Of a stretch of DNA of 64,000 bases, positions 43,884 to 55,307 are shown one piece after another (positions within the stretch are counted from its first letter, which is position 1; each line of letters opens with the position of its first letter). The translations under genes and the position numbers were made by a program. The notes below the pieces were generated by a model. The model made no database searches and was not told the DNA's origin. It saw nothing but the letters and a program-made list of their open reading frames with translations. This DNA is from Paludibacterium sp. (GTDB lineage Bacteria; Pseudomonadota; Gammaproteobacteria; Burkholderiales; Chromobacteriaceae). Location of the stretch: the NCBI RefSeq assembly GCF_019232825.1, contig NZ_JAFAND010000139.1:1-64000 (forward strand). Direction: 5' to 3'.

Positions 43884-45767
43884 ATGAACGTTTTTTACGA
43901 AGAAAGTGGCAGTTTCAAAGTCGGCAGCATTGTATCCAAAAGCGATGCCAGCTTTCAGGTTGATACCCAGCATGGCAAGCGCGCCAAGATCAAGGCGGCC
44001 AACATCATTCTGGAGTTCTCCAGTCCGCTCGATACCTTTCTGACCGAGGCCGACGGCCTGTCCGCCGAGATCGACCTCGACTTCCTGTGGGAATGCTGTG
44101 GCAGCGACGAGTTCGCTTATGAGGACTTGGCGCGCGAGTATTGGGGGCACTCCCCCTCCGCCGTCGAGGCGGCGGCCATTGTGGAGCGGTTGTCCGGCGC
44201 GCCGATGTATTTCTACAAAAAGGGCAAGGGCCGTTTCAAGGCCGCGCCGGAAGAGGCGCTGAAAGCCGCCCTGGCGGGACTGGAGCGTAAAAAGCGCGAG
44301 CAGGAGCAGATCACGGCCTGGGCCGACGAATTGGCGGCCGGCCGGCTGCCCGAACCGATCGGACGCCAGTTGATGGCGCTGCTGTTCCGGCCGGATAAGA
44401 ACGCGCTGGAGTACAAAGCGTTCGAGCAGGCCTGCAAGCAAACCGCCTTGCCGCCGCTGCGCCTGGCCGACAGGGTCGGCGGCATCCCCTCGGTGCCGGA
44501 GTATCTGCTTGCCGGTTTTTTGATGGAGTATTTCCCCAACGGGACGGGGTTCCACCTCAGTGAGCCGCCGACGCCGGTGGCCGCCGACGAATTGCCGCTG
44601 GCCGATGTGCGCGCCTTCTCCATCGACGATGCCGCCACCACCGAAATCGACGATGCGCTGTCGCTGACGCCGCTGGCCAACGGCAACGCGCGCGTCGGTA
44701 TTCACATTGCCGCGCCGACGCTCGGCATTGCCGTGGGGTCGGCGTTGGAGCACACCGTCTATTCGCGTCTGTCGACCGTGTATTTCCCTGGCGACAAGAT
44801 CACCATGCTGCCTGACGACGTGGTGCAGTCATTTACGTTGAGCGAAGGGCAGAATTGCCCGGCGCTCAGCCTCTACGTCGAAGTGACGCCGGACTTCGAG
44901 CCGGTGGCGTTCGAAAACCGCATCGAGCTGGTGCCGATCGCCGCCAATCTGCGCCATGCCGAGTTGGAGAAGCATTTCAATGAGGAGACGCTGGTGAACG
45001 ATCCTGGCGTCGATTACCCGTTCAAGCATGAGCTGACCTGGCTGTGGCATTTTGCCAACGCGCTGGAAAAACGCCGCGGCAAGTACGACCCGCTGCGGGT
45101 GCAGCCTGTCGATTACAACTTCGCCATCGACGATGGCAAGGTGCGCATCACCCCGCGCAAACGCGGCGCGCCGATGGACAAGCTGGTGTCGGAGCTGATG
45201 ATCCTGGCCAACAGCGAGTGGGGGCGCATGCTGGGCGAAGCCGGCATTCCGGGGCTGTATCGCGCGCAAACGCTGGGCAAGGTGCGCATGACCACGCGGC
45301 CGGAGCCGCACACCGGCCTGGGGGTGGCGCAGTATGCCTGGTCGACCTCGCCGCTGCGCCGCGCGGCCGACTTCGTCAATCAGCGCCAGCTGATGGCGAT
45401 GATCCGTGGCGAAAAGGCGCCCTTCGAGCAGAACGACGCCATGCTGTTCGGCATTCTGCGCGACTTTGACGCCGCCTATTCGGCCTACCTGGGGTTCCAG
45501 GACCGCATGGAGTATTTCTGGTGCTTGCGCTGGTTCGGCCAGGAGGGCATCAGCGAAGTGACCGCGGTTTATCTGAAGGACGATCTCGTGCGGGTGGATG
45601 GCGTGCCGCTGCGGCTGCGCGTCGGCGGCATGCCGGACATGGCGGCCGGCACGCGCGTGCGCCTGGCCATTGCGCGCATCGACGAGCTGATGCAGGAAAT
45701 CGAGTGCCGCTATCTGGGGCAGGTCGAGGGCGAGCAACGACCGGCGGACGACGACGACGAGGGTTGA
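43884..45767 (+). CDS. RNB-domain exoribonuclease (RNase II-like)
   Basis: 627 residues. The catalytic RNB domain begins near residue 240: FSIDDAATTEIDDALSLTPL gives the cluster of Mg-binding aspartates, followed by VGIHIAAPT, STVYFPGDKITMLP and ILANSEWGRMLGEAGIPGLYR, and the WSTSPLRRAADFVNQRQLM motif. The N-terminal 230 residues carry a small beta-barrel region rather than classical tandem cold-shock domains, as in the cyanobacterial/neisserial RNase II-like group. Degrades RNA 3' to 5'. The ATG at 43884 begins MNVFYEESG; the C-terminus is strongly acidic (ADDDDEG). Confidence 0.9.
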   Translation: MNVFYEESGSFKVGSIVSKSDASFQVDTQHGKRAKIKAANIILEFSSPLDTFLTEADGLSAEIDLDFLWECCGSDEFAYEDLAREYWGHSPSAVEAAAIVERLSGAPMYFYKKGKGRFKAAPEEALKAALAGLERKKREQEQITAWADELAAGRLPEPIGRQLMALLFRPDKNALEYKAFEQACKQTALPPLRLADRVGGIPSVPEYLLAGFLMEYFPNGTGFHLSEPPTPVAADELPLADVRAFSIDDAATTEIDDALSLTPLANGNARVGIHIAAPTLGIAVGSALEHTVYSRLSTVYFPGDKITMLPDDVVQSFTLSEGQNCPALSLYVEVTPDFEPVAFENRIELVPIAANLRHAELEKHFNEETLVNDPGVDYPFKHELTWLWHFANALEKRRGKYDPLRVQPVDYNFAIDDGKVRITPRKRGAPMDKLVSELMILANSEWGRMLGEAGIPGLYRAQTLGKVRMTTRPEPHTGLGVAQYAWSTSPLRRAADFVNQRQLMAMIRGEKAPFEQNDAMLFGILRDFDAAYSAYLGFQDRMEYFWCLRWFGQEGISEVTAVYLKDDLVRVDGVPLRLRVGGMPDMAAGTRVRLAIARIDELMQEIECRYLGQVEGEQRPADDDDEG

Positions 45768-45802
45768 CCGGCCGCCGTATCGCTTCAGCGATTAAACCAT
45801 CA

Positions 45803-45832
45803 CAGGGCGCCGTTGGCGCCCTGTCGTTTTTG
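45803..45832. terminator. Intrinsic terminator between convergent genes
   Basis: CAGGGCGCC (45803-45811) pairs with GGCGCCCTG (45815-45823), loop GTT, followed by TCGTTTTT on plus. Confidence 0.9.
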
Positions 45833-45844
45833 GATCGATACCGA

Positions 45845-46672
45845 TCAGAACAGCTCGTCGACCGTGGTGCTGGCGTCTTTGAGGGAGTCCGCCATGGCAA
45901 GCAGCTGTTCGCCGCTCAAGCCGAGCTGGGTGAGCGCCAGCGGCGGCAGGTGGCTAAAGACGACCTCGGGATCGAGATCAAGATTGAAATCACGCACGAT
46001 CTGACGCGAGAGACCGATCAGCGTGGCGAGCGGCGGCTTGCCTTCCTTGCCGTCGAGCGGGTATTGCTGACCGATGGCGGTGACGATTTCCTCCGGAAAA
46101 CTCCAACGCCAGGCGAGCTCGGCGCCGACTTGCGCCGAATCGACACCCAGCAGCGCGCGTTCGATGTCGATGCGATTGGCGCTGTCGCCGATCTTGCGCT
46201 CGATTTCCGGTGTCACGCCCGGCGCCGCCAGGTGCAGCACCAATTCACCGATGCGTGCGAGCAAGCCGCAGGCAAACGCCAGTTGCGGCAGCTGATGCGC
46301 TCGCTCCGCCAATGTCTTGGCGGTATTGGCGATCTCGAAGCTGTTTTTCCAGAAGCTCTTCAGATCGAACTGGGGGATGCTCGCCGTCGTGCCGGTGATG
46401 CCCGAGGCGATCACCAACACGCGCAACGTATCGAACCCCAGAATAATCAATGCGTCATCCAACGAGCCGACCCGCCGGGAACCGCCGAAGCGGGCGGTAT
46501 TGGCCAAGCGCAGGACGCGCGCGGTCAGTACTTGGTCATGCCCGACCGTGCGGGCGATTTCCTCGTTATTGACGCTATCGGCGTTGTTCAGGCTGTGGAC
46601 GAGTTGCTGGACGACCTTGGGAATCATCGGCAGTTTGCCGGACGCTTTTTCGAATACCTCTGCCACCTGCAT
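45845..46672 (-). CDS. HDOD-domain protein
   Basis: 275 residues. The HDOD domain (a degenerate HD fold without phosphodiesterase activity) fills most of it: LPMIPKVVQQLVHSLNNADS, ARTVGHDQVLTARVLRLANTARFG, LDDALIILGFDTLRVLVIAS and the later ELAWRWSFPEEIVTAIGQQY. Such proteins act in signalling, often with chemotaxis, motility or c-di-GMP circuits. No extra GGDEF or EAL domain is attached. GGAGAGG precedes the ATG at 46672. Confidence 0.88.
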   Translation of the reverse strand: MQVAEVFEKASGKLPMIPKVVQQLVHSLNNADSVNNEEIARTVGHDQVLTARVLRLANTARFGGSRRVGSLDDALIILGFDTLRVLVIASGITGTTASIPQFDLKSFWKNSFEIANTAKTLAERAHQLPQLAFACGLLARIGELVLHLAAPGVTPEIERKIGDSANRIDIERALLGVDSAQVGAELAWRWSFPEEIVTAIGQQYPLDGKEGKPPLATLIGLSRQIVRDFNLDLDPEVVFSHLPPLALTQLGLSGEQLLAMADSLKDASTTVDELF

Positions 46673-46756
46673 GGCGCCTCTCCAGAGAATGGGGTTTATC
46701 CATTTCAGATTAGGAAAATAAGGCCTGATTGCAAATAGGATAGCGCGAAAGAGTGA

Positions 46757-46786
46757 TGAAAAAAGGACGGCTGAAGCGCCGTCCTT
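46757..46786 (-). terminator. Intrinsic terminator of edd-eda
   Basis: AAGGACGGC (46763-46771) pairs with GCCGTCCTT (46778-46786); on the minus strand the stem is followed by TTTTTT (46762-46757). Confidence 0.9.
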
Positions 46787-46808
46787 GAAGAGGGATAACG
46801 GTGTGCTG

Positions 46809-47438
46809 TTACTTGCTGGGGGCGATCTGGCTCGCGGCGCGGGCCAGTTCGGTGATGCGGCCCCAGTCGCGCGCGGCGAGCGCATCGCTCGGCGTCAGCC
46901 ACGAGCCGCCGACCGCCAGCACGTTGGGCAGCGCCAGGTAGTCGTGCGCGCGGGCCAGATCGATGCCGCCGGTGGGGCAGAAGCGCAGGTTGGGCAACGG
47001 ACCGGACAGCGATTTGAGCAACTTCGCGCCACCGACAGCCTCGGCCGGGAATAGCTTGAGTACCGAGAAACCTTCGTCTTCGGCACGCATCGCTTCCGAC
47101 GGCGTGGCGATGCCTGGCAAGAAGGTCAGATTGGCGGCGCGGGCGGCGGCGGCGAGCTCGGGGGTCAGCCCCGGGCTGATGCCGAACTGGGCGCCGGCAT
47201 CGACGCAAGCCTCGACTTGCGCGCGGGTGCGCAGCGTGCCCGCGCCGACGATGGCGTCGGGCACTTCATCGCGCATGCGGCGGATGGCCGCCAACGCGCC
47301 CTTGGTACGCAAAGTCACTTCCAGCACGCGGATACCGCCGGCGACCAGCGCATGCGCCATGTCAACGGCGATGGCGGGATCGTCCACCACGATGACCGGT
47401 ACGACCGGCCCCTGACGCAGCAGGGTGATTGCATCCAT
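46809..47438 (-). CDS. eda: KDPG aldolase
   Basis: 209 residues. Splits 2-keto-3-deoxy-6-phosphogluconate into pyruvate and glyceraldehyde 3-phosphate, the last Entner-Doudoroff step. Family marks: LEVTLRT with the catalytic Glu, [20 protein letters not shown], and the Schiff-base Lys in [12 protein letters not shown]. Start at 47438 (MDAITLL) with GGGAG upstream; its ATG shares a base with the edd stop (TAATG). Terminator follows. Confidence 0.97.
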   Translation of the reverse strand: MDAITLLRQGPVVPVIVVDDPAIAVDMAHALVAGGIRVLEVTLRTKGALAAIRRMRDEVPDAIVGAGTLRTRAQVEACVDAGAQFGISPGLTPELAAAARAANLTFLPGIATPSEAMRAEDEGFSVLKLFPAEAVGGAKLLKSLSGPLPNLRFCPTGGIDLARAHDYLALPNVLAVGGSWLTPSDALAARDWGRITELARAASQIAPSK

Positions 47439-49276
47439 TACATTTTCTCCCATTGTGGAAGGGCAAAGCTGATTGCGCCTTCTTCTGCCGAGGTGGCAGT
47501 GTTGCGGAAGACCGCGAACAGTTCGCGGCCCACGCCGTATTCATTGCCGTGCAGGTCGGCATCGCTTTCCGTGCGCAACGCCCATTCCTCCGCGTCCACC
47601 TGGACTTGCAACAGACCGTTGTCGGCATCGACGCGGATGATATCACCATCGCGCACCTTGGCGATCGGGCCGCCTTGCGCCGCTTCGGGGCTGACATGGA
47701 TGGCCGCCGGCACTTTGCCGGACGCGCCGGACATGCGGCCGTCGGTCACCAGCGCCACCTTGAAGCCGCGCTCTTGCAGGATGCTCAACGCCGGCGTCAG
47801 CTTGTGCAGCTCCGGCATGCCGTTGGCGCGCGGACCTTGGAAGCGGATGACGGCGATGAAGTCTTTTTCCAGCTCGCCGCGCTTGAAGGCGGCCAGCATG
47901 TCGTCCTGGCTATGGAACACCACGGCAGGCGCTTCAACCAAACGGTGTTCCGGCTTGACCGCCGACACCTTGATGACTGCGCGGCCGAGTTGGCCGGAGA
48001 GGACGCGCAGGCCGCCGTTGCTGGAGAACGGGTCGCTTGCCGGGCGCACGATCTCGCGGTCGAGCGGTTCGCTCGGGGCGTCGCGCCAATCCAACTGGCC
48101 GTTGTTGAGCCACGGTTCGCGGGTGTAGGCGTAGAGCCCCTTGCCCACCACGGTCTGAACGTCGTCGTGCAGCAACCCGGCATCCAACAGCTCGCGAATG
48201 ACGAAGCCCAAGCCGCCTGCGGCGTGGAATTGATTGACGTCGGCCTTGCCGTTCGGATAAACGCGCGCCAAGAGCGGCACCACCGTCGACAGGGTGTCGA
48301 AGTCGTCCCAATTGATGTCGATGCCGGCTACGCGGGCAGCCGCCACCAGATGCATGGTGTGGTTGGTCGATCCGCCGGTGGCCATCAGGCCGACCATGGC
48401 ATTGACGATCGCTTTTTCGTCGACGATCTCGGCGACCGGCGTAAAGGCCTCGCCCTCGGCGGAAATGCGTACGGCCTGGCGCGCAGCGGCGCGGGTCAGC
48501 GCTTCTCTGAGCGGTGAGCCCGGGTTGATGAAGGCGGTGCCCGGCAAATGCAGGCCCATGATCTCCATCAGCATCTGGTTGGAGTTGGCGGTGCCGTAGA
48601 ACGTGCAGGTGCCGGGGCCATGGTAGGACTTGGACTCGGTCTCCAGCAGGGCGTCGCGGCCTACTTTGCCTTCGGCGTACAGTTGGCGCGTCTTGGCCTT
48701 TTCATCGTTGCTGATGCCGGTGGTCATCGGGCCGGCGGGGACGAATATCGCGGGCAGATGGCCGAAGGCCAGCGCGCCCATCAATAGGCCGGGCACGATC
48801 TTGTCGCACACGCCGAGGTAGAGCGCGGCGTCGAACATCTGGTGCGACAGGGCAACGGCGGTGCTCATGGCGATCACGTCGCGGGAGAACAGCGACAGCT
48901 CCATGCCGGCCTGACCTTGGGTCACGCCGTCGCACATGGCGGGCACGCCGCCGGCAAATTGCGCAGTGGCGCCGGCCTTGAAGGCTTCGTCCTTGATCAG
49001 CGCGGGGAAGGTTTCCAGGGGCATGTGCGCCGACAGCATATCGTTGTAGGCCGAGACGATCGCCAGATTCGGGCGGGCGGCTTCCTTGATACGCAGTTTG
49101 GCGTCGCCAGGCATGGCGGCGAAAGCGTGTGCCAGGTTGGTGCAGGATAGCTGGCTACGCTCGACTTTGCCCTGGTGGGTCGCGGCGCGAATCCGGCTTA
49201 GGTACGCCTGCCGTTGTACGCGGCTGCGTTGGATGATCCGCTCAGTGACCTCGACGAGGACGGGATGTTTCGTCAT
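47438..49276 (-). CDS. edd: Phosphogluconate dehydratase
   Basis: 612 residues. Dehydrates 6-phosphogluconate to KDPG using an Fe-S cluster. IlvD/Edd family marks: [27 protein letters not shown] with a cluster cysteine, [31 protein letters not shown] with another cluster cysteine, and the ending [28 protein letters not shown] lies seven bases before the ATG at 49276. First gene of edd-eda, preceded by a HexR box. Confidence 0.97.
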   Translation of the reverse strand: MTKHPVLVEVTERIIQRSRVQRQAYLSRIRAATHQGKVERSQLSCTNLAHAFAAMPGDAKLRIKEAARPNLAIVSAYNDMLSAHMPLETFPALIKDEAFKAGATAQFAGGVPAMCDGVTQGQAGMELSLFSRDVIAMSTAVALSHQMFDAALYLGVCDKIVPGLLMGALAFGHLPAIFVPAGPMTTGISNDEKAKTRQLYAEGKVGRDALLETESKSYHGPGTCTFYGTANSNQMLMEIMGLHLPGTAFINPGSPLREALTRAAARQAVRISAEGEAFTPVAEIVDEKAIVNAMVGLMATGGSTNHTMHLVAAARVAGIDINWDDFDTLSTVVPLLARVYPNGKADVNQFHAAGGLGFVIRELLDAGLLHDDVQTVVGKGLYAYTREPWLNNGQLDWRDAPSEPLDREIVRPASDPFSSNGGLRVLSGQLGRAVIKVSAVKPEHRLVEAPAVVFHSQDDMLAAFKRGELEKDFIAVIRFQGPRANGMPELHKLTPALSILQERGFKVALVTDGRMSGASGKVPAAIHVSPEAAQGGPIAKVRDGDIIRVDADNGLLQVQVDAEEWALRTESDADLHGNEYGVGRELFAVFRNTATSAEEGAISFALPQWEKM

Positions 49277-49305
49277 GTCTGGACTCCGCAATAATGTGTA
49301 ATGAT

Positions 49306-49320
49306 GGTAATTTTACTACA
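49306..49320 (-). promoter_or_regulatory. HexR box upstream of edd
   Basis: The minus strand reads TGTAGTAAAATTACC, one mismatch from the palindromic HexR consensus TGTARTWWWAYTACA. It ends 30 bases before the edd start. HexR is encoded in the same window; KDPG is the known inducer in proteobacteria. Confidence 0.75.
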
Positions 49321-49484
49321 ATCAAAAATCAAGTTAATGCCCTGGTCGCAGGGAGGGTTTTGCAGGTCGCATTCGCTCTATCCAACTGACAAGGCGGCTT
49401 TAATTGAATCTCAGGGGCTAGAGCTTACTTGGAAAAAATGCCGATTAACTTGACGCAAATCCAATCTGCGCAGAATTTTGTGGT

Positions 49485-49499
49485 GGTAATATAATTACA
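49485..49499 (-). promoter_or_regulatory. HexR box upstream of zwf
   Basis: The minus strand reads TGTAATTATATTACC, again one mismatch from TGTARTWWWAYTACA, 27 bases before the zwf start. Both boxes carry the same mismatch at the same end. Confidence 0.75.
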
Positions 49500-49526
49500 T
49501 CTTAACCACTTGGGATGGACATCGCG

Positions 49527-50999
<1,473 letters not shown>

Positions 51000-51041
51000 T
51001 CTAGTCGTACGAGAGAGTGTTTGAGTTGGGGAAAGCGTTAA

Positions 51042-51077
51042 CGGCGTCCGGTCAGTCTCTGGCGGACGCCGCTTTTT
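51042..51077 (+). terminator. Intrinsic terminator after zwf
   Basis: CGGCGTCCG (51042-51050) pairs with CGGACGCCG (51063-51071), followed by CTTTTTC. It separates zwf from pgl, so the downstream genes have their own promoter or depend on read-through. Confidence 0.88.
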
Positions 51078-51101
51078 CAAATACGCAGACGGAGTAAAGA
51101 T

Positions 51102-51779
51102 ATGCAGTGGTTGCCATTTGATTCACCCGGGGCGCAGGCCGATGCGCTGGCGGCGGCGGTGGCCGCCGATTTGAAGCAGGCGGTCGAACAAAATGGGCGA
51201 GCGGTGCTGGCAGTGTCCGGCGGCCGGTCGCCCATTCCGTTTTTTGAACGTCTGGCGCAGGCCGACCTGCCTTGGCGCCAAGTGACCATCACGCTGGTGG
51301 ATGAGCGCATGGTGCCGGCCGATCACGCCGACAGCAACGCTCGCCTGGTGCGTGAGCATTTGCTGCGGGGCAATGCGGCCGAGGCGACCTTCGTACCGCT
51401 CGCCACCCACCCCGAGGACGAGGCGCGCTCGATCAGCGAGGCATGCCGCGCTTTCGTCTGGCCGACGGTGGCGGTGCTCGGCATGGGCGACGACGGCCAC
51501 ACCGCTTCGTTGTTCCCGGAGGCCGCAGAACTCGACGCGGGACTTGATTTAGGCCAACAACAGGCGATCATTGGCGTGACGCCGCCAGTGGCACCCCATC
51601 GGCGCCTGAGCATGACGCGTACGGCGCTGTTAAAATGCGACAAGTTGTATCTGTCGATACAAGGGAACGGCAAGCGCGAAGTTTTCGAACGCGCGCGCGA
51701 GAAGGAAGATCGCCGCTGGCCGATCAGCTATTTCTTGCAACAGAAAGAGACACCGCTTGATGTCTACTGGGCAGCATAG
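51102..51779 (+). CDS. pgl: 6-phosphogluconolactonase
   Basis: 225 residues of the DevB/SOL type. Hydrolyses the lactone made by Zwf. Motifs: LAVSGGRSPIPFFERLA, ITLVDERMVPADHADSNARLVREHLL and LGMGDDGHTASLFPEA. First gene of pgl-glk-hexR-pgi; the glk start lies inside its last codons. Confidence 0.96.
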   Translation: MQWLPFDSPGAQADALAAAVAADLKQAVEQNGRAVLAVSGGRSPIPFFERLAQADLPWRQVTITLVDERMVPADHADSNARLVREHLLRGNAAEATFVPLATHPEDEARSISEACRAFVWPTVAVLGMGDDGHTASLFPEAAELDAGLDLGQQQAIIGVTPPVAPHRRLSMTRTALLKCDKLYLSIQGNGKREVFERAREKEDRRWPISYFLQQKETPLDVYWAA

Positions 51780-52749
51780 CCTTTTCCCACGTCTTCTCGC
51801 CGACGTGGGCGGTACCAACGCGCGTTTTGCGCTGGAAACCGCCCCCGGCGTGATCGAAGAAGTGGATGTTCGCGCCAGCGCGCACTTCCCGTCGCTGTTG
51901 GACGCGGCGCGCGACTACTTGCGGCAGACCGGTGCCAAGCAAGTGTCGCATGCCGCTATCGGCATCGCCACGGCGGTGACCGGCGACACGGTGCGCATGA
52001 CCAACCACAGCTGGACTTTCTCCATCGAAGCGCTCAAGCGCGATTTGGGGTTGGTTTCGCTGATCGTGCTCAACGATTTCACGGCGCTGGCCTGGTCGTT
52101 GCCGCACCTGCCTGGCGCCGAGTTGGCCCAGGTCGGCGGCGGCACGCCGGTGGCGGGTTGCCCGATGGCGCTGATCGGCCCGGGGACGGGCCTTGGCGTG
52201 TCGGGGCTGGTGTTCGGGCCGCAGGGACCGATTCCGCTTTCGGGGGAGGGCGGACATATCGGTTTTGCGCCGGAGGACGATGAGGAGGTGGCGCTGTGGC
52301 GTTTTGCCCGCGCCCGCTTCGGCCATGTGTCGACGGAACGGTTCCTGTCCGGGCCGGGACTCGCGCTGATTCATGAGGCGCGGCTGGCCATACAGGGGCT
52401 CGCGCCGGACGGTTTGTCCGCCGCGGATATCACGCGGCAGGCACTGGGCGGGCAATCGCCCGAGTGCATGGCAAGCCTCGACCGCTTCTGCGCGCTGCTC
52501 GGCAGCGCGGCGGGAGCGTTGGCCCTGACGCTCGGCGCGCGTGGCGGCGTGTTCATCGGCGGCGGCATCGTGCCGCGGCTGGGGGACGTGTTCGCCCGCT
52601 CGCCGTTCAGGCATCGTTTCGAACAAGCGGGTCGGTTGTCGGGCTATTTGGCCGCCATGCCGACCTATGTGATCCATAGTCAATATCCTGGCCTGATCGG
52701 CGCTCAAGCCGCGCTGGCCACCCATTTACGGGAATCCCATCATGCTTGA
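51760..52749 (+). CDS. glk: Glucokinase
   Basis: 329 residues of the proteobacterial ATP-dependent glucokinase family. LLADVGGTNARFAL is the phosphate-binding loop, VLNDFTALAW supplies the catalytic Asp, GPGTGLGVSGLV and EGGHIGFAP bind sugar and nucleotide, GGVFIGGGIVPRL is near the end. ATG at 51760 overlaps pgl by 20 bases; its 3' end overlaps hexR by 8. Feeds free glucose to Zwf. Confidence 0.96.
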   Translation: MSTGQHSLFPRLLADVGGTNARFALETAPGVIEEVDVRASAHFPSLLDAARDYLRQTGAKQVSHAAIGIATAVTGDTVRMTNHSWTFSIEALKRDLGLVSLIVLNDFTALAWSLPHLPGAELAQVGGGTPVAGCPMALIGPGTGLGVSGLVFGPQGPIPLSGEGGHIGFAPEDDEEVALWRFARARFGHVSTERFLSGPGLALIHEARLAIQGLAPDGLSAADITRQALGGQSPECMASLDRFCALLGSAAGALALTLGARGGVFIGGGIVPRLGDVFARSPFRHRFEQAGRLSGYLAAMPTYVIHSQYPGLIGAQAALATHLRESHHA

Positions 52750-53596
52750 GCGAATTCGCGCTCAGCTGCCGGATCTGTCTGCAGCCGAAAGAAAAGTCGC
52801 CGAGCTGGCGCTGGCCCAACCCTATACCGTCATGCAAGCCGCCGTGGCTGACATCGCCGCCAATGCCGGCGTCAGTCAGCCGACGGTGATCCGCTTCTGC
52901 CGGTCGATGGGTTGCGCCGGTTTGCCGGATTTCAAGCTGAAACTGGCGGGCAGCCTGGTCACCGGCGTGCCCTATGTGCATTCGAGCGTGCGCCCCGAGG
53001 ATCCAACCTCCGAAGTCGCCGCCAAGGTGTTCGACAATACGGTCACGGCACTGATCAAGTGCCGCAACGAGGTCAACCCCGCGGCGGTGGAACAGGCGGT
53101 CGACCTGCTGTCGCACGCTCGGCGCATCGAGTTTTACGGCTTGGGCAACTCCGGCATCATCGCCGCCGACGCGCAGCACAAGTTCTTCCGCTTCGGCATT
53201 CCGACCGTGGCCTACGCCGACAGCCACATCCAGACCATGGCGGCTTCAGTGCTGTCCGCGGGGGATGTGATGGTGGCGATCTCCAACTCGGGGCGCACGG
53301 TCGAACTGTTGGGCGCGGTGGAAGTCGCGCTGAACGCCGGCGCCAGCGTGGTGGCCATTACATCGAGCCTGTCGCCCTTGGCGCGCATGGCGACGGTGAC
53401 GTTGGCCGCGGATACCCGTGAAGATACCGAAACCTTCAGCCCGATGATCTCCCGGATCGTGCATCTGGTGCTGATCGACGTTCTCGCCGTCGGCGTGGCC
53501 CTGCGGCAGGGTCCGGCGTTGATCGCGCAGCTGGAGAAATCCAAACAGAGCCTGCGCGGCAAGCGATTGCGCGTGCAGGAACAAGAGGAAAAATAA
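52742..53596 (+). CDS. hexR: HexR, RpiR-family regulator of glucose catabolism
   Basis: 284 residues. N-terminal RpiR helix-turn-helix ([27 protein letters not shown]) and a C-terminal SIS sugar-phosphate-binding domain ([40 protein letters not shown]). HexR represses Entner-Doudoroff genes and is released by KDPG. Two matching boxes lie between edd and zwf. Encoded between glk and pgi, overlapping glk and two bases before pgi. Confidence 0.95.
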   Translation: MLERIRAQLPDLSAAERKVAELALAQPYTVMQAAVADIAANAGVSQPTVIRFCRSMGCAGLPDFKLKLAGSLVTGVPYVHSSVRPEDPTSEVAAKVFDNTVTALIKCRNEVNPAAVEQAVDLLSHARRIEFYGLGNSGIIAADAQHKFFRFGIPTVAYADSHIQTMAASVLSAGDVMVAISNSGRTVELLGAVEVALNAGASVVAITSSLSPLARMATVTLAADTREDTETFSPMISRIVHLVLIDVLAVGVALRQGPALIAQLEKSKQSLRGKRLRVQEQEEK

Positions 53597-53598
53597 CG

Positions 53599-55245
53599 AT
53601 GAGTGCCCTTACCCAATTGCCTGCCTGGCAGGCACTGGAACAGCATTATTCGCTGTCGCGCCTGAAGCATATGCGCGACCTGTTCGCCACGGACCCCGAC
53701 CGTGCCGAGCGTTTCTCTCTGGAAGTCGGCGATCTGTTTCTCGACTATTCCAAAAACCGCATCTCCGAAGAAACCCTGCAATTGCTGATGGACTTGGCGC
53801 GCCAAGTCGGTTTGCCCGCACGCATCAAGGCGATGTTCAAGGGCGAAAAGATCAATACCACCGAGCACCGCTCGGTGCTGCACGTGGCGCTGCGCAACCG
53901 CACCAATTCGCCGATCCTGGTCGACGGCGCCGACGTGATGCCGCAGATCAACAACGTGCTCGAACGCATGGGGCGTTTCGCCCATGCCGTGCGCTCGGGC
54001 GAATGGCTCGGCTACACCAACCAGCCGATCACCGACATCGTCAATATCGGCATCGGCGGCTCCGATCTCGGGTCGTTGATGGTGTGCAGCGCGCTCAAGC
54101 CCTACGGTCATCCGCGCATGAACATGCACTTCGTCTCCAACGTCGATGGAGCGCAGCTGAAGGAAACGCTGAAGAAGGTCCATTCCGAGACCACGTTGTT
54201 CGTCATCGAGTCGAAAACCTTCACCACGCAGGAAACGCTGACCAACGCGCTGACCGCGCGCGAGTGGTTTGTCGCGCGCGCGCGCGACGAGTCGGCGGTC
54301 GCCAAACACTTCGTGGCGGTGTCGACCAACATGAAGGCCGTGGCGGACTTCGGCATCGATCCGGCCAACATGTTCGAATTCTGGGACTGGGTGGGCGGGC
54401 GCTACAGCCTGTGGTCGGCGATCGGCTTGCCGATCATGCTGTATCTGGGCGAAGAGAATTTCGCCGAGCTGCTCAACGGCGCGCACATCATGGACCAGCA
54501 TTTCCGCAACGCGCCGCTGGAAGCCAACATGCCGGTGCTGCTGGCCATGATCGGCATCTGGTACATCAATTTCTACGGCGGCGGCAGCCATGTGATCGCG
54601 CCGTACGACCAGTACCTGCATCGTTTCCCGGCGTTCATCCAGCAGTTGGACATGGAATCCAACGGCAAGCAGGTGATGCTTGACGGCGCGCCGGTGGATT
54701 TCGAGACCGCGCCGATCATCTGGGGCGAGACCGGCATCAACGGCCAGCATGCGTTTTTCCAACTGCTGCATCAAGGCACGCACATCTCGCCGATCGATCT
54801 GATCGCCTCGCTGGAGCGCCGTGCCTCGCTGCCCGGGCACCATGAGATTTTGCTGGCCAACGTGTTTGCCCAGGCCGAAGCGTTCATGCGCGGCAAGACG
54901 GCCGAAGAGGCGCGTAACGAACTGACGGCGCAAGGGCTGACCGGCGACGCGCTGGAATGCTTGGTGCCGCATAAGGTGTTTGGCGGCAACCGGCCGACCA
55001 ATACCCTGTTGATGTCGCGCCTTGACCCGCGCAATCTCGGTCTGCTGATTGCGCTCTATGAGCACAAGATCTTTGTGCAGGGCACGATTTGGAACATCAA
55101 CAGCTTCGATCAATGGGGCGTGGAACTGGGCAAGCAGCTGGCCAAGACCATTCATGCCGAGCTGTCCGGCAAGAAGGTCAAGGCCACGCACGACAGCTCC
55201 ACCGCGCGACTGATCGAGCGCTATCGCCAATACAACCAGAACTGA
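53599..55245 (+). CDS. pgi: Glucose-6-phosphate isomerase
   Basis: 548 residues, the bacterial standard length. Interconverts glucose 6-phosphate and fructose 6-phosphate. Motifs: [51 protein letters not shown] (signature 1), HGGRPTN-type region [14 protein letters not shown] and [17 protein letters not shown] (signature 2). With the fructose-6-phosphate enzymes GlmS and phosphofructokinase in the window it links the Entner-Doudoroff route to hexose phosphates. Two bases after hexR. Confidence 0.98.
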   Translation: MSALTQLPAWQALEQHYSLSRLKHMRDLFATDPDRAERFSLEVGDLFLDYSKNRISEETLQLLMDLARQVGLPARIKAMFKGEKINTTEHRSVLHVALRNRTNSPILVDGADVMPQINNVLERMGRFAHAVRSGEWLGYTNQPITDIVNIGIGGSDLGSLMVCSALKPYGHPRMNMHFVSNVDGAQLKETLKKVHSETTLFVIESKTFTTQETLTNALTAREWFVARARDESAVAKHFVAVSTNMKAVADFGIDPANMFEFWDWVGGRYSLWSAIGLPIMLYLGEENFAELLNGAHIMDQHFRNAPLEANMPVLLAMIGIWYINFYGGGSHVIAPYDQYLHRFPAFIQQLDMESNGKQVMLDGAPVDFETAPIIWGETGINGQHAFFQLLHQGTHISPIDLIASLERRASLPGHHEILLANVFAQAEAFMRGKTAEEARNELTAQGLTGDALECLVPHKVFGGNRPTNTLLMSRLDPRNLGLLIALYEHKIFVQGTIWNINSFDQWGVELGKQLAKTIHAELSGKKVKATHDSSTARLIERYRQYNQN

Positions 55246-55262
55246 TCCTTGTTGTGTCACGG

Positions 55263-55295
55263 CAAGGCCCCGGCGGCAATCGCGCCGGGGCCTTG
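55263..55295. terminator. Strong hairpin between pgi and a convergent gene
   Basis: CAAGGCCCCGGCG (55263-55275) pairs perfectly with CGCCGGGGCCTTG (55283-55295). No T-run follows on plus, so termination strength is uncertain. Confidence 0.65.
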
Positions 55296-55307
55296 TCATG
55301 TCCGCGC